Origin: Candidatus Cryptobacteroides faecipullorum
Lineage (GTDB): Bacteria; Bacteroidota; Bacteroidia; Bacteroidales; UBA932
Length of the DNA stretch: 61,353 nucleotides
Assembly (NCBI GenBank): GCA_017694885.1
Contig: JADIMH010000011.1
Location: 1-61,353, forward strand
Direction: 5' to 3'
Positions within the stretch are counted from its first letter, which is position 1, and each line of letters starts with the position of its first letter. Below the pieces are notes generated by a model that saw only the letters and a list, made by a program, of their open reading frames with translations, ran no database searches and had not been told where the DNA came from. A program made the translations under genes and the position numbers. This document shows positions 16,059 to 26,154 of this stretch, in pieces.

Positions 16059-19000
16059 ATGCTGAACAGGATCATAAAATTCTCACTCGACAACAGGCTG
16101 TTCATCCTCGTTGCCGCCATTCTGCTGATGATCGGCGGCATATGGACAATGAACAGGACAGAAGTGGACGTATTCCCGGACCTTAACGCTCCGACAGTCG
16201 TCATCATGACTGAAGCCGGAGGAATGGCCGCCGAAGAAGTGGAGCAGCTGGTCACCTTCCCTATCGAGACTGCCGTAAACGGAGCTACAGGAGTGAGGCG
16301 GGTACGCTCGTCCTCAACCACCGGCTTCTCTGTGGTCTGGGTCGAATTCGACTGGGGGACAGACATTTACCTTGCCCGCCAGATAGTATCCGAAAAACTG
16401 ACGGTAGTCAACGAAGAACTTCCGGAAAATGTAGGAAACCCTACTCTCGGACCGCAATCCTCCATCCTCGGTGAACTGCTGATCATAGGGCTGACCTCCG
16501 ATACGACATCCATGCTCGATCTCAGGACCATCGCAGACTGGACCATCAGGCCGAGGCTGCTCTCGACAGGGGGTGTGGCCCAGGTAGCGGTTCTCGGCGG
16601 GGACATCAAGGAATACCAGGTCCTTATCCACCCTGCCAAGATGAAACATTACGGTGTCACTCTCGGCGAAGTCATGGCCGTAACCCAGCAGATGAACCAG
16701 AACACCAACGGCGGTGTCATCTATGAATACGGCAACGAATATATTGTCCGTGGCGTGGTCTCGACAGAGGATGTCGGCCAGATGGCACGTTCCGTAATAA
16801 AAGTATCCGGCGGAGCTCCGATAACGCTCGGCGACGTAGCCGACGTAAGGATCGGAGCGCAGCAGCCTAAACTTGGAGTCGCATCGGAAAAAGGCCGTCC
16901 TGCAGTATTGGTCACCGTTACCAAGCAGCCCGATACAGGTACGATCGAACTTACGGCCAAAATCGAAGCTGCCCTCAAAGACCTGCAGAAAAACCTGCCT
17001 GCGGATGTCCATATCTCAACAGACACCTTCCGTCAGTCAAGATTTATCGAAAGCTCCATAAGCAACGTCAAATCATCGCTTTATGAAGGAGCCATCTTCG
17101 TAGTGATAGTCCTGTTCCTTTTCCTCGCCAATGTCAGGACGACCATAATTTCCCTTATTACCCTTCCGCTGTCGATGCTCATCTCGATACTTGTGCTGAA
17201 CTGGCTCGGCATGACCATCAACACGATGAGTCTCGGAGGACTGGCCATCGCCATCGGCTCGCTGGTGGATGATGCCATCGTCGATGTGGAAAACGTTTGG
17301 AAACACCTGCGGGCCAACAAAAAACTGCCTTCTGAACAACGTCTGCCTGTTCTGAAGGTCGTATTCGAAGCATCGAAAGAAGTCAGGATGCCGATACTCA
17401 ACTCGACTCTTATCATTGTCGTAAGCTTTGTCCCGCTCTTTTTCCTTTCCGGAATGGAAGGGAGAATGCTCGTGCCGCTCGGAGTGGCATTCATAACGGC
17501 ACTGTTCGCATCGACCGTCGTAGCGCTTACCCTGACTCCTGTACTGTGCAGTTACCTTCTCGATTACAATGTCAAAGGCGACGGAGTTCCTAAAGAAGCG
17601 TTTCTTGCCGTATGGCTCAGGAAATATTACAAGATAGCACTCGAATGGGTGCTCAAGCACAAAAAGAGTGTCGTCAGCGCGACCATTGCCCTGTTTGCGG
17701 TAGCTCTCGGACTCTTCTTCACTCTCGGCCACAGCTTCCTGCCTGCATTCAACGAAGGATCGTTCACTATAAATGTCAGCTCCCTGCCTGGAATTTCATT
17801 GGAAGAATCGGACAAAATCGGCCGCCAGGCAGAGGAAATCCTGATGTCGATCCCTGAAATCCAGACTGTTGCGCGAAAGACAGGCCGCGCAGAACTGGAC
17901 GAACATGCCCTCGGGGTGAATGTTTCTGAAATAGAAGCGCCTTTCGAACTTAAAGACAGGACACATGCCGAACTTCTGGATGAGGTGCGGCACAAGCTTT
18001 CCGTAATCTCCGGGGCGAATATCGAAATCGGACAGCCTATCAGCCACAGAATCGATGCGATGCTCAGCGGCACCCAGGCCAGTATCGCGATAAAGCTGTT
18101 CGGTGACGACCTGAACCGGATGTTCATGATCGGCAACCGGATAAAGGATCTTATTTCCGGAGTCGATGGTATAGCCGACCTGAATGTAGAACAACAGATA
18201 GAAAGGCCTGAAATCAAGATTGTCCCGAAAAGGGAGATGCTTGCCAAATACGGGATTTCCCTTCCGGCCTTCAACGAGTTCGTAACTGTCCACATGGCAG
18301 GAAAGACCGTATCCCAGGTGTATGAACAGGGAAAATCATTCAACCTGGTAGTACGTGCCGATGAGACTGACAGAGGGTCATTCGAAGGGATACGCAACCT
18401 GATGATCGACGATGCACAGGGGAACAAGCTCCCTCTCTACTATGTGGCGGATATCGAATCGTCTACCGGACCGAACACCATCAACAGGGAAAACGTGAAG
18501 CGCAAGATTGTCATCTCGGCCAACACCAGCGGCCGTGACCTTCGCGGAGTGGTCAATGACATACAGGCCATCGTAGATGAAAACATAGAACTCCCTGAAG
18601 GATATCATGTGGAATACGGAGGACAGTTCGAGAGCGAACAGGCTGCGAGCCGCATCCTGCTGCTTGCGTCCATAATGAGTATCATAGTGATATTCCTTCT
18701 TCTCTACATGCAGTTCAAGAGTGCGGCACAGAGCGGGGTCATCCTGCTGAACCTGCCTCTGGCACTCATAGGAGGAGTATTCGCGCTGCTCGTCACGACC
18801 GGAGAACTGAGCATTCCGGCCATCATCGGCTTTATTTCGCTGTTCGGTATAGCCACCAGGAACGGAATGCTGCTGATCAGCCATTACAACCTGCTGCGGG
18901 AGCAAGGTTACAACCTGTACGACAGCATAGTACATGGCTCGCTCGACAGGCTCAACCCTATCCTTATGACAGCATTGAGTTCAGCTCTTGCCCTGATTCC

Positions 19001-19151
19001 GCTTGCCATCCACGGAGACCTGCCGGGCAACGAAATCCAGAGTCCGATGGCAAAAGTGATTCTGGGAGGACTGCTGACATCCACTTTCCTGAACGGATTC
19101 ATTGTCCCGATCATGTATTACTGGCTGCACAGGAAAGAAGTCCGGGAGTAA
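16059..19151 (+). CDS. CusA/CzcA-family heavy-metal efflux RND transporter
   Basis: The 1030-residue inner-membrane proton-driven pump of the tripartite system. The duplicated RND organisation is visible: a first TM (FILVAAILLMIGGIW), a large periplasmic loop, a TM cluster beginning about residue 340, then a second half with the same order. The TM4 proton-relay and ion-family motif reads IAIGSLVDDAIVDVEN, placing it in the heavy-metal (HME) subgroup rather than among drug pumps. The exact metal subclass cannot be read reliably because the motif is intermediate between Czc- and Cus-type forms. The ATG at 16059 lies 12 bp after the adaptor gene, and the outer-membrane partner follows 31 bp later. 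Confidence 0.95.
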   Translation: MLNRIIKFSLDNRLFILVAAILLMIGGIWTMNRTEVDVFPDLNAPTVVIMTEAGGMAAEEVEQLVTFPIETAVNGATGVRRVRSSSTTGFSVVWVEFDWGTDIYLARQIVSEKLTVVNEELPENVGNPTLGPQSSILGELLIIGLTSDTTSMLDLRTIADWTIRPRLLSTGGVAQVAVLGGDIKEYQVLIHPAKMKHYGVTLGEVMAVTQQMNQNTNGGVIYEYGNEYIVRGVVSTEDVGQMARSVIKVSGGAPITLGDVADVRIGAQQPKLGVASEKGRPAVLVTVTKQPDTGTIELTAKIEAALKDLQKNLPADVHISTDTFRQSRFIESSISNVKSSLYEGAIFVVIVLFLFLANVRTTIISLITLPLSMLISILVLNWLGMTINTMSLGGLAIAIGSLVDDAIVDVENVWKHLRANKKLPSEQRLPVLKVVFEASKEVRMPILNSTLIIVVSFVPLFFLSGMEGRMLVPLGVAFITALFASTVVALTLTPVLCSYLLDYNVKGDGVPKEAFLAVWLRKYYKIALEWVLKHKKSVVSATIALFAVALGLFFTLGHSFLPAFNEGSFTINVSSLPGISLEESDKIGRQAEEILMSIPEIQTVARKTGRAELDEHALGVNVSEIEAPFELKDRTHAELLDEVRHKLSVISGANIEIGQPISHRIDAMLSGTQASIAIKLFGDDLNRMFMIGNRIKDLISGVDGIADLNVEQQIERPEIKIVPKREMLAKYGISLPAFNEFVTVHMAGKTVSQVYEQGKSFNLVVRADETDRGSFEGIRNLMIDDAQGNKLPLYYVADIESSTGPNTINRENVKRKIVISANTSGRDLRGVVNDIQAIVDENIELPEGYHVEYGGQFESEQAASRILLLASIMSIIVIFLLLYMQFKSAAQSGVILLNLPLALIGGVFALLVTTGELSIPAIIGFISLFGIATRNGMLLISHYNLLREQGYNLYDSIVHGSLDRLNPILMTALSSALALIPLAIHGDLPGNEIQSPMAKVILGGLLTSTFLNGFIVPIMYYWLHRKEVRE

Positions 19152-19182
19152 TCGCTTGAAAACAACGAATCAACACACTATC

Positions 19183-20409
19183 ATGATGAAAAGAACAATA
19201 CTTGCCATAATATCGGCCGTAACCGGCATTGCTTTCGCCAGCGGCCAGGACAATGATAAGGCGCAGGATCCCGAAGCCGCTACGCTACGCACGCAGAGCA
19301 TCGACGAAGTCCTGCAGTCCATTTCCATAAACAACCCTGAACTGCAGTCGCTCGTCAAAGATACAGAGGCGGCACAGCTGCAGCTCAAGACCGAAAACAT
19401 GCTGGAGGACCCGACAGTGGAATACAGCTCATTCTACAGCCCCAACGTCACCGGCCAGTCCGGTTCGGAGCTGGTAGTTTCACAAGGGTTCGATTTCCCT
19501 ACGATATATGCTGCAAAGCATAGGCAGAACAAGTTTTCGAGCGAATCCCTCAATAGCGGACTGGAGGCGGAAAGGAGGCGGATCCTGCTGGATGCCAAGA
19601 CACTGTGTCTGGACATCATCATGTACAGACAGCTCGGCGAACTGCTCGGACTGCAGGCGGACATAGCGGAAGACATGCTCGGACTATATGAAAAGCGGTA
19701 TTCGACAGGAGACGCCACTGCCCTTGAACTCAACAAGATCAAGATGGAGATGATGAACGTTGCGACAAAAGTCGCCGACAACAATGCCGCACTTGCAACG
19801 GCCGGCAATTCCCTGTCCGCAATGAACGGAAATGCCGGAATATCATTCGACGCGGATTTCTATCCGCTGGTAGAGGAGATATCCGACCCCCAGGCTGCCA
19901 TTGAAGAGTACATGTCCGGAAGCGCCTCTATCCTGGCAGCGGAAAGCGCAGCCTCTGCTGCACAGAAGCAGGTTTCCCTGAACAGACAGGACTGGATTCC
20001 GAAATTTGAAATCGGATACAGAAGAAACACCGCCATCCGTGAAGCGGAAAACGGATTCATAGTCGGAGGTTCAATCCCTATCTTTTCAAACCACCGGAAA
20101 GTACGGATGGCCAAGGCTCAGTCGGCTTCCGCCGTAAACCAGCTGGCCATGATCAAATCCCAGTCCCTGGCTCAGGCCAGATCCTTCATTTCCGATATCC
20201 GGGAAACCAAAGCCGCTCTCGAAGCCTATGACGAACCACTTATGAGAGAAACCCTCGATCTTCTCAGGCAGGCGGTAGAAGGAGGTCAGATTTCCGTAAT
20301 AGAATACTTTGTGGAAGCGACAAACATATACTCCAGCCTGAGTGATTGCATAACTCTTCAGAACCGTTGGCAGAAACTCATGGCACAGCTATATATCAAC
20401 CGTCTGTAA
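19183..20409 (+). CDS. TolC-family outer-membrane channel of the metal efflux system
   Basis: A 408-residue outer-membrane factor of the CusC/CzcC type. The signal peptide is MMKRTILAIISAVTGIAF. Long helical stretches with the internal duplication typical of TolC proteins follow, for example LQSLVKDTEAAQLQLKTENM in the first half and FISDIRETKAALEAYDEPL in the second. The first of two adjacent ATGs (19183) is chosen. An open frame extends back to 19102, but that part lies inside the pump gene in another frame. It completes the adaptor-pump-channel set and ends the operon. Confidence 0.9.
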   Translation: MMKRTILAIISAVTGIAFASGQDNDKAQDPEAATLRTQSIDEVLQSISINNPELQSLVKDTEAAQLQLKTENMLEDPTVEYSSFYSPNVTGQSGSELVVSQGFDFPTIYAAKHRQNKFSSESLNSGLEAERRRILLDAKTLCLDIIMYRQLGELLGLQADIAEDMLGLYEKRYSTGDATALELNKIKMEMMNVATKVADNNAALATAGNSLSAMNGNAGISFDADFYPLVEEISDPQAAIEEYMSGSASILAAESAASAAQKQVSLNRQDWIPKFEIGYRRNTAIREAENGFIVGGSIPIFSNHRKVRMAKAQSASAVNQLAMIKSQSLAQARSFISDIRETKAALEAYDEPLMRETLDLLRQAVEGGQISVIEYFVEATNIYSSLSDCITLQNRWQKLMAQLYINRL

Positions 20410-20453
20410 AGCTGAAAACCGTATAGGAGTGCAGAACGTTCATTAATTTAAGT

Positions 20454-20461
20454 TATCTTTG
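20454..20461 (+). promoter_or_regulatory. -7 element of the acetylesterase gene
   Basis: TATCTTTG on the plus strand, 32 bp before the ATG at 20494. No TTTG lies at the expected -33 distance. Confidence 0.55.
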
Positions 20462-20493
20462 GGTCCGTTTGTTAACTAACAGCAGGACACATA

Positions 20494-21909
20494 ATGAAAA
20501 CCAGAATTTTTACCGCAGCCGCTCTGGCTGCCATCGCAACGTTTTCGCTCGATGCGAAAATCACACTTCCCTCGGTAATCGGGGACAACATGGTACTCCA
20601 ACAGAAAACCGATGCAGCCCTCTGGGGAAAAGCAGAACCGGGAAGCAAAGTTACCGTCAAAGCTTCCTGGGCGAAGAAACCGGTATCCGTTACTGCCTCG
20701 GCCGACGGGAAATGGGAAACAAGGATCGCCACTCCTGAAGCAGGAGGACCGTACTCGCTTGAAATTTCCGATGGGGAGGCCGTAGTGCTGAACGACATAC
20801 TCATCGGTGAAGTATGGTTCTGTTCAGGACAGTCAAACATGGAAATGCCGGTAAGAGGATTCGACAACCAGCCTGTGGAAGGTTCCGCAGAAGCGATCCT
20901 CGGAGCCAGACCTGAAAGGCCCATAAGGATGTGTACTGTCCAGAAGAACACATCATGCTCTCCTCTTGAAGACTGCACCGCCAAATGGGAGAAAAATACT
21001 CCTGAAGCAGTAAAGGAGGCAAGCGCAACCGCATATTTCTTCGCAGACTATCTTCAGAAGATACTCGATGTGCCGGTAGGCATTCTCATTTCAGACTGGG
21101 GAGGGACACCGGTAGAGTCCTGGATGGACAAGGAAACCATGAAAGGATTCCCGGAATTCGACCTGTCATTCCTGGACACGCCAGGCGCAGATTTCAATGC
21201 CTTCATGCCTTGCACTCTGTTCAACGCGATGGTCTCGCCGGTCATTCCATATACTTTGAAAGGATTTCTGTGGTATCAGGGTGAAGCGAACAGAGGACGG
21301 GCGGATCAGTACGGCCGGCTCCTGCCTGCGTATGTGGAAATGATGAGGGAAAAATGGGGAAATGACGAAATGCCTTTCTACTATGTCCAGATAGCCCCTT
21401 TCAACTATGCAGGGCCTGAAGACATCCAGGGAGCGCTTATCCGTGAAGCCCAGATGCATTGCCTGAAGACCATTCCGTACAGCGGTATGGCCGTTACTCT
21501 CGATATCGGAGACTATGACTGCATCCACCCTGCAAAAAAAGCGGAAGCAGGCAGAAGACTCGCATATATGGCCCTGACAAAAGACTATGGGATCCAGGGC
21601 ATCGACCCGGACACTCCGGTATACAGATCGATGGAAGTCAACGGGAACAGGGCCGTCATTTATTTCGAAGTCGGCTTCATGGGACTTGCTCCGCTCGGGC
21701 ACGCCCTTACAGGATTTGAAATAGCCGGTTCCGATAAGGTTTTCCACCCTGCAAAAGCCCATATCTCAGGATTCGACAAAGTGGAAGTATACTGCGAGGA
21801 GGTACCGTCTCCTGTAGCTGTAAGATACTGCTTCAAGGACGAAGTACAGCCATCTCTCTACAACGGTTCAGGCATTCCGGCCTCTTCATTCAGGACCGAC
21901 AGCTGGTAA
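20494..21909 (+). CDS. Sialate O-acetylesterase-like SGNH esterase
   Basis: A 471-residue exported enzyme that likely removes O-acetyl groups from sialic acids or other glycans. The signal peptide is about residues 1-22. An N-terminal beta-domain (SVIGDNMVLQQ, WGKAEPGSKVTV) precedes the SGNH hydrolase core. Its catalytic Ser is in CSGQSNMEM, the block III motif is WYQGEANRG, and the Asp/His pair is in GDYDCIHPAKKAEAGRRLA. This domain order matches the secreted sialate O-acetylesterase (SASA) family found in gut Bacteroidota. No other sialic acid gene is adjacent, and related enzymes act on acetylated xylan or pectin, so the substrate is uncertain. Confidence 0.88.
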   Translation: MKTRIFTAAALAAIATFSLDAKITLPSVIGDNMVLQQKTDAALWGKAEPGSKVTVKASWAKKPVSVTASADGKWETRIATPEAGGPYSLEISDGEAVVLNDILIGEVWFCSGQSNMEMPVRGFDNQPVEGSAEAILGARPERPIRMCTVQKNTSCSPLEDCTAKWEKNTPEAVKEASATAYFFADYLQKILDVPVGILISDWGGTPVESWMDKETMKGFPEFDLSFLDTPGADFNAFMPCTLFNAMVSPVIPYTLKGFLWYQGEANRGRADQYGRLLPAYVEMMREKWGNDEMPFYYVQIAPFNYAGPEDIQGALIREAQMHCLKTIPYSGMAVTLDIGDYDCIHPAKKAEAGRRLAYMALTKDYGIQGIDPDTPVYRSMEVNGNRAVIYFEVGFMGLAPLGHALTGFEIAGSDKVFHPAKAHISGFDKVEVYCEEVPSPVAVRYCFKDEVQPSLYNGSGIPASSFRTDSW

Positions 21910-21925
21910 CCGAAATCCCGTATAT

Positions 21926-21975
21926 AAAAAGAGCAGAGGGCGGCATCGAAAGATGTCACCCTCTGTTCTTTTTTA
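21926..21975. terminator. Bidirectional terminator between the acetylesterase gene and rplQ
   Basis: A long stem (AAAAAGAGCAGAGGGCGGCATC with GATGTCACCCTCTGTTCTTTTT, G-T pairs included) around a GAAA loop, with A/T-tracts on both sides. It closes the convergent acetylesterase (+) and the ribosomal alpha operon (-). Confidence 0.88.
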
Positions 21976-21987
21976 TATGCAGAAAGC

Positions 21988-22509
21988 CTATTCCGCTTTC
22001 TTCTCCTCTGCCGGAGTCTCGGCTGAAGCCTCTGCTGTCTCAACTGCCTGTTCAGCGGCTGGAGCTGCAGCCTCAGCTGACTTTTTGGAACGGCTGCGGC
22101 GAGTTCCTGACTTCTTGGCCTCTTTCTTCACTGTAGTGGCGAGAGCGGCCTCGTTGAAGTCCACGAGCTCGATGAGAGCCATATCAGATCCGTCTCCAAG
22201 ACGGAAACCTGTCTTGAGGATACGGGTATATCCACCCGGACGGTCAGCTATCTTCGGAGCCACATTGCGGAAAAGCTCTGTGACAGCGTATTTGTTTTTC
22301 AGGTAGCTGAATACTATACGGCGAGAGTGTGTAGAATCCTCTTTTGACTTGGTGATGAGAGGTTCAACGTACATCTTGAGAGCCTTTGCCTTGGCTACAG
22401 TAGTCTCGATCCTCTTATGCATGATAAGGGATGTGGCCATGTTTGCAAGCAGGGCTTTGCGGTGACCACTCTTGCGGCCAAGGTGGTTGATTGCTTTATT
22501 GTGCCTCAT
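21988..22509 (-). CDS. rplQ: Large ribosomal subunit protein bL17 with Ala/Glu-rich tail
   Basis: 50S protein near the exit tunnel. Residues 1-115 are canonical ([20 protein letters not shown], then [16 protein letters not shown] and [10 protein letters not shown]). A C-terminal extension of about 50 residues is rich in Lys, then Ala and Glu, giving 173 residues against about 120 in most bacteria. It is the last gene of the alpha operon, 3 bp after rpoA, and is followed by a strong terminator. Confidence 0.96.
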   Translation of the reverse strand: MRHNKAINHLGRKSGHRKALLANMATSLIMHKRIETTVAKAKALKMYVEPLITKSKEDSTHSRRIVFSYLKNKYAVTELFRNVAPKIADRPGGYTRILKTGFRLGDGSDMALIELVDFNEAALATTVKKEAKKSGTRRSRSKKSAEAAAPAAEQAVETAEASAETPAEEKKAE

Positions 22510-22512
22510 ACT

Positions 22513-23520
22513 TTATACGGTCTTTTTCTTTGGTTCAATATTATACTTGGTTACGTCCATTCCGAAGGAGAGCTTCATCTTCTCTACCAGCTGGTCGATT
22601 TCATTGAGGGACTTGCGTCCGAAATTCCTGAACTTCATCAGTTCGGCCCTCGAGTATGAAACCAGATCGGCGAATGTGTCGATATCTGCAGCTTTCAGGC
22701 AGTTGTATGCCCTTACCGAAAGCCCCATATCCGACAGTTTGGTCAGAAGCAGATGCCTCATGCGGAGTGACTCTTCGTCCAGTTCCTTTGACTCTGACTC
22801 GACTGCACTTTCAAGAGAGATCTTCTTCTCGTCGGTGAACAGTCTGAAGTGATAGATAAGGATATTTGCAGCTTCCTGAAGAGCGAGCTTTGGAGAAATG
22901 GACCCGTCCGTTACGATCTCGAGTATAAGTTTCTCATAGTCGGTCTTCTGCTCCACACGCCAGTCTTCCGTAGTCCAGTTGACATTCTTGATAGGAGTGT
23001 AGATCGCATCTACGGGGATAGTCCCTATAGGAGTGTTCTCATCCCTCATCTCGTCCGCAGGAACGAATCCGCGTCCCTTGTTTACAGAGATGGATATCTC
23101 AAGTTTTACAGAAGGCTCCAGCGAGCAGATATGCTGCTGCGGATTCAACACCGTGAAAGAAGACAATCCTTTGGAAATATCCTCTGCGGTAAACTCCTGC
23201 TGACCGCTGATAACGATGTTTGCCACCTCTGAGTCCACAGTCTCCACCATTCTTTTGAATCTAACCTGCTTGAGGTTAAGGATGATGTCCTGCATACCCT
23301 CGATCACGCCCGGGATGGTAGCGAACTCCTGATCCACACCGGTAATCCTGACCGAATTGATAGCAAAACCTTCCAGAGAAGATAACAATATTCTGCGGAG
23401 AGCGTTACCGATAGTCTGGGCGTAGCCAGGCTCCAGCGGCCTGAACTCGAAACGTCCGACGGTATCGGTCCCCTCGAGCATTATCACCTTGTCCGGTTTC
23501 TGAAATGCTAAGATTGCCAT
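22513..23520 (-). CDS. rpoA: DNA-directed RNA polymerase subunit alpha
   Basis: Scaffold subunit of RNA polymerase, 335 residues. The N-terminal dimerisation domain shows [20 protein letters not shown]. The C-terminal domain, which contacts UP elements and activators, shows [20 protein letters not shown] and ends in a Lys-rich tail (IEPKKKTV). It lies between rpsD and rplQ as in nearly all bacteria, and no residue out of the ordinary was noticed. Confidence 0.98.
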   Translation of the reverse strand: MAILAFQKPDKVIMLEGTDTVGRFEFRPLEPGYAQTIGNALRRILLSSLEGFAINSVRITGVDQEFATIPGVIEGMQDIILNLKQVRFKRMVETVDSEVANIVISGQQEFTAEDISKGLSSFTVLNPQQHICSLEPSVKLEISISVNKGRGFVPADEMRDENTPIGTIPVDAIYTPIKNVNWTTEDWRVEQKTDYEKLILEIVTDGSISPKLALQEAANILIYHFRLFTDEKKISLESAVESESKELDEESLRMRHLLLTKLSDMGLSVRAYNCLKAADIDTFADLVSYSRAELMKFRNFGRKSLNEIDQLVEKMKLSFGMDVTKYNIEPKKKTV

Positions 23521-23545
23521 ATTATTCCTTTTTTGGTGTTAATTA

Positions 23546-24148
23546 CTACTTGGAGTACAACTCGACGATAAGCTGCTCGGTAATGTTCTCCGGAATCTCG
23601 GCCCTTACCGGGTAGTTGAGATATTTTCCGGTAAGTTCCTTTGCGTCGAATTCCAACCATGAATACTTGGCTGCCGAAGCGACACTGTTCTGGATGACCT
23701 CAAGGCTCTTAGACCTCTCCCTTACAGCAACCGTATCCCCTGGCTTTACAAGAGCTGAAGGAACATTGCAGACCACTCCGTTGAGAGTAATGTGGCAATG
23801 TGACACTAGCTGCCTTGCAGCTGCACGGGTAGGTGCTATGCCAAGACGGTAAACGATATTGTCGAGACGTGACTCGAGAAGCTGTATAAGGTTCTCGCCT
23901 TTCTGGCCTTTCATGCGGGAAGCTTTTTCGTAAAGATTACGGAACTGCCTCTCAAGCAGGCCATAGGTATATTTTACTTTCTGTTTCTCTTTCAGCTGAA
24001 CGCCGTACTCGGACAGTTTCTTGCGCTTGCGGGCCAGGCCATGCTGCCCCGGAGGATAATTCCTTTTCTCGAAATCCTTGTCCGTTCCGAAAATAGGCTC
24101 GCCGAATCTACGTGCGATTTTGGTTTTTGGTCCAGTATATCTTGCCAT
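23546..24148 (-). CDS. rpsD: Small ribosomal subunit protein uS4
   Basis: Primary 16S rRNA-binding assembly protein, 200 residues. It starts [18 protein letters not shown] and has the S4 RNA-binding motif around [20 protein letters not shown]. The zinc-binding Cys pattern of some S4 proteins is absent, as in other Bacteroidota. It lies within the alpha operon, 28 bp after rpsK. In E. coli S4 represses this operon; no equivalent mRNA structure was identified here. Confidence 0.97.
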   Translation of the reverse strand: MARYTGPKTKIARRFGEPIFGTDKDFEKRNYPPGQHGLARKRKKLSEYGVQLKEKQKVKYTYGLLERQFRNLYEKASRMKGQKGENLIQLLESRLDNIVYRLGIAPTRAAARQLVSHCHITLNGVVCNVPSALVKPGDTVAVRERSKSLEVIQNSVASAAKYSWLEFDAKELTGKYLNYPVRAEIPENITEQLIVELYSK

Positions 24149-24176
24149 GGTAATTTTCCTTTATAACAGTTAAAAA

Positions 24177-24569
24177 TTAAACTTTACGACGGCCTTTTGG
24201 TCTGCAACCATTGTGTGGCATTGGAGTTACATCAATGATTTCAGTGACTTCGATACCTGCACCATGTATGGTTCTGATGGCAGACTCACGTCCTGCACCA
24301 GGCCCTTTGACATAAGCTTTTACCTTACGCAGTCCGAGGTCATATGCAGTCTTTGCAGCATCAGCTGCTGCCACCTGAGCCGCATACGGAGTATTCTTCT
24401 TTGAACCTCTGAAACCGCTCTTTCCTGCGGAAGACCAGCTGATAACCTGTCCCACACTGTTTGTAAGGGAAATTATCACGTTGTTGAAGGTCGATGAAAT
24501 ATGAGCCTCGCCATAAGCGTCAACCTTTACAACTCTTTTCTTGTTTGTTGTTGTCGTTTTCTTTGCCAT
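24177..24569 (-). CDS. rpsK: Small ribosomal subunit protein uS11
   Basis: 30S platform protein, 130 residues. It shows [19 protein letters not shown] near the start and the conserved C-terminal [18 protein letters not shown]. The N-terminus is a short Thr/Lys-rich run ([15 protein letters not shown]). It follows rpsM by 13 bp and precedes rpsD. Confidence 0.97.
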   Translation of the reverse strand: MAKKTTTTNKKRVVKVDAYGEAHISSTFNNVIISLTNSVGQVISWSSAGKSGFRGSKKNTPYAAQVAAADAAKTAYDLGLRKVKAYVKGPGAGRESAIRTIHGAGIEVTEIIDVTPMPHNGCRPKGRRKV

Positions 24570-24582
24570 AATTCATCTCCCG

Positions 24583-24960
24583 TTATTTGGTTGCCTTCTT
24601 CTTGTTTGCAACAGTTTTCTTCTTACCCTTCCTCGTACGGGCGTTGTTCTTGGTGCTCTGACCGCGGACAGGGAGCCCGAGACGGTGGCGGATTCCTCTG
24701 TAGCATCCGATATCCATCAGACGCTTGATGTTCATCTGGACAGCTGAACGGAGCTCGCCCTCGATCTTGTACTCCTGGGCGATAACGCTGCGGATCCCGG
24801 CAATCTGCTCGTCGTTCCAGTCTCCGACCTTTGTGTCAAAATCGATACCCAGCTGGGAGAGGATCTTCCTCGCAGAGCTGCGACCGATACCGAAGATATA
24901 GGTAAGACCTATCTCTCCTCTTTTGTTGTTAGGTAAATCAACACCGGCTATTCTTGCCAT
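24583..24960 (-). CDS. rpsM: Small ribosomal subunit protein uS13
   Basis: 30S head protein that contacts the P-site tRNA and 50S bridge. The 125 residues start [20 protein letters not shown] and contain the conserved RGLRHRRGLPVRGQ-type segment (here [20 protein letters not shown]). The C-terminal tail is Lys-rich ([15 protein letters not shown]). It is preceded by rpmJ, the normal junction between the spc and alpha parts. Confidence 0.97.
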   Translation of the reverse strand: MARIAGVDLPNNKRGEIGLTYIFGIGRSSARKILSQLGIDFDTKVGDWNDEQIAGIRSVIAQEYKIEGELRSAVQMNIKRLMDIGCYRGIRHRLGLPVRGQSTKNNARTRKGKKKTVANKKKATK

Positions 24961-24997
24961 AATCTATCTTTACTTTATTTGTTATACAACTGAAAAA

Positions 24998-25114
24998 TTA
25001 TCCCTGGCGCATCTTGAATTTAGGATTCTTCTTGCAGATCACATAAAGGCGTCCTTTACGTTTTACGATCTTGCAGTCTTCGCTGCGCTTCTTGATGGAT
25101 GCTTTTACTTTCAT
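24998..25114 (-). CDS. rpmJ: Large ribosomal subunit protein bL36 (zinc-ligand-poor form)
   Basis: A 38-residue 50S protein read directly from the sequence: it starts [20 protein letters not shown] and ends NPKFKMRQG. Of the four zinc ligands in classic L36 (C11, C14, C27, H32), only C14 and C27 remain; positions 11 and 32 are Ser and Lys. It is therefore unlikely to bind zinc, a pattern also found in related bacteria. It lies between infA (12 bp) and rpsM (37 bp). Confidence 0.95.
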   Translation of the reverse strand: MKVKASIKKRSEDCKIVKRKGRLYVICKKNPKFKMRQG

Positions 25115-25126
25115 TATCGTAAGTTT

Positions 25127-25345
25127 TTATTTGTATCTGAAAGAAATTCTTCCCTTTGTTAAATCATAAGGTGACATTTCCACCTTAACCCTGTCCCCAG
25201 GAAGTATTTTGATGTAATTCATTCTCATCTTTCCGGAGATATGGGCTATGATGACATGGCCGTTCTCCAACTCCACTTTGAACATGGCGTTCGGCAGAGT
25301 TTCAGTAATGACTCCTTCAAGTTCTATTGCTGACTGTTTTGGCAT
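25127..25345 (-). CDS. infA: Translation initiation factor IF-1
   Basis: A 72-residue single OB-fold factor that occupies the A site during initiation. It shows the hallmark sequence [20 protein letters not shown] and ends KGRISFRYK. The start residues [15 protein letters not shown] fit the family. It lies between map and rpmJ in the usual order. Confidence 0.97.
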   Translation of the reverse strand: MPKQSAIELEGVITETLPNAMFKVELENGHVIIAHISGKMRMNYIKILPGDRVKVEMSPYDLTKGRISFRYK

Positions 25346-25357
25346 GTAAACCTCACT

Positions 25358-26131
25358 TTAAAATTTAACGTTATTTTCAATGTATTCAAAGGTTGACAAC
25401 TGCTCGGCACGACCTTTTCTGACAACAACCGTAAGTTCGAAATGCGCTGACTTCCTGCGGTCTGCAGTGTGGACTTCCCAACCATTTTCAGCTAAGTACA
25501 CACCACGTGTCCCCGCATTGATCATCGGTTCGATACAGATGGTCATTCCGTCAACAAGCTTTGCTCCGTGTCCCTGTTTCCCGTAGTTGGGAACTCCAGG
25601 GTTTTCATGCATATGCTTCCCGATTCCGTGTCCTTCAAGTTCGCGGACGACGGAGAACCCGAATGACTCGGCATACGATTGTACCGCGTGTCCGATGTCG
25701 CCGACCCTATTGCCGTCTACAGCCGCTGCAATACCTCTGTAAAGAGATTCCTTCGTGACATCCAGAAGCCTGCGGGTTTCAGCATCCACTTCCCCTACCG
25801 GGAAAGTGTAAGCTGAATCACCGTTATAGCCTCTATACAATGTCCCGCAGTCAACGGAAACGATATCGCCTTCCTTGAGTACGTAATCCGAAGGGAACCC
25901 GTGTACGACAGTATCGTTCACCGATATGCAGAGAGCTGCAGGAAAGCCATCATAACCCAAGAAGCTAGGGATAGCACCGTTGTCACGGATAAAGGTCTCG
26001 GCTACCCTATTCAACTCAAGAGTTGTCACACCAGGGGCAACCGCTTTACCGACCTCTGCCAATGTCTTGGATACGAGAATTGCATTCTCGCGCATCAGCT
26101 CTATCTCTTCTTCAGTTTTCGGCTTTACCAT
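25358..26131 (-). CDS. map: Methionine aminopeptidase type I
   Basis: Removes the N-terminal Met of nascent proteins. The 257-residue pita-bread fold has the metal ligands in VSVDCGTLYRGYNGDSAYTF (Asp pair), in GHGIGKHMHENPGVPN (His) and in late Glu residues (CIEPMI and VHTADRRKSAHFELTVVV). The ATG at 26131 is chosen: it has a clear Shine-Dalgarno GGAGG (plus 26137-26141) 5 bp upstream, rare in this window, which overlaps an alternative upstream TTG. It lies between secY and infA as usual in Bacteroidota. Confidence 0.96.
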   Translation of the reverse strand: MVKPKTEEEIELMRENAILVSKTLAEVGKAVAPGVTTLELNRVAETFIRDNGAIPSFLGYDGFPAALCISVNDTVVHGFPSDYVLKEGDIVSVDCGTLYRGYNGDSAYTFPVGEVDAETRRLLDVTKESLYRGIAAAVDGNRVGDIGHAVQSYAESFGFSVVRELEGHGIGKHMHENPGVPNYGKQGHGAKLVDGMTICIEPMINAGTRGVYLAENGWEVHTADRRKSAHFELTVVVRKGRAEQLSTFEYIENNVKF

Positions 26132-26154
26132 TTTAACCTCCAAATAAATTGAAA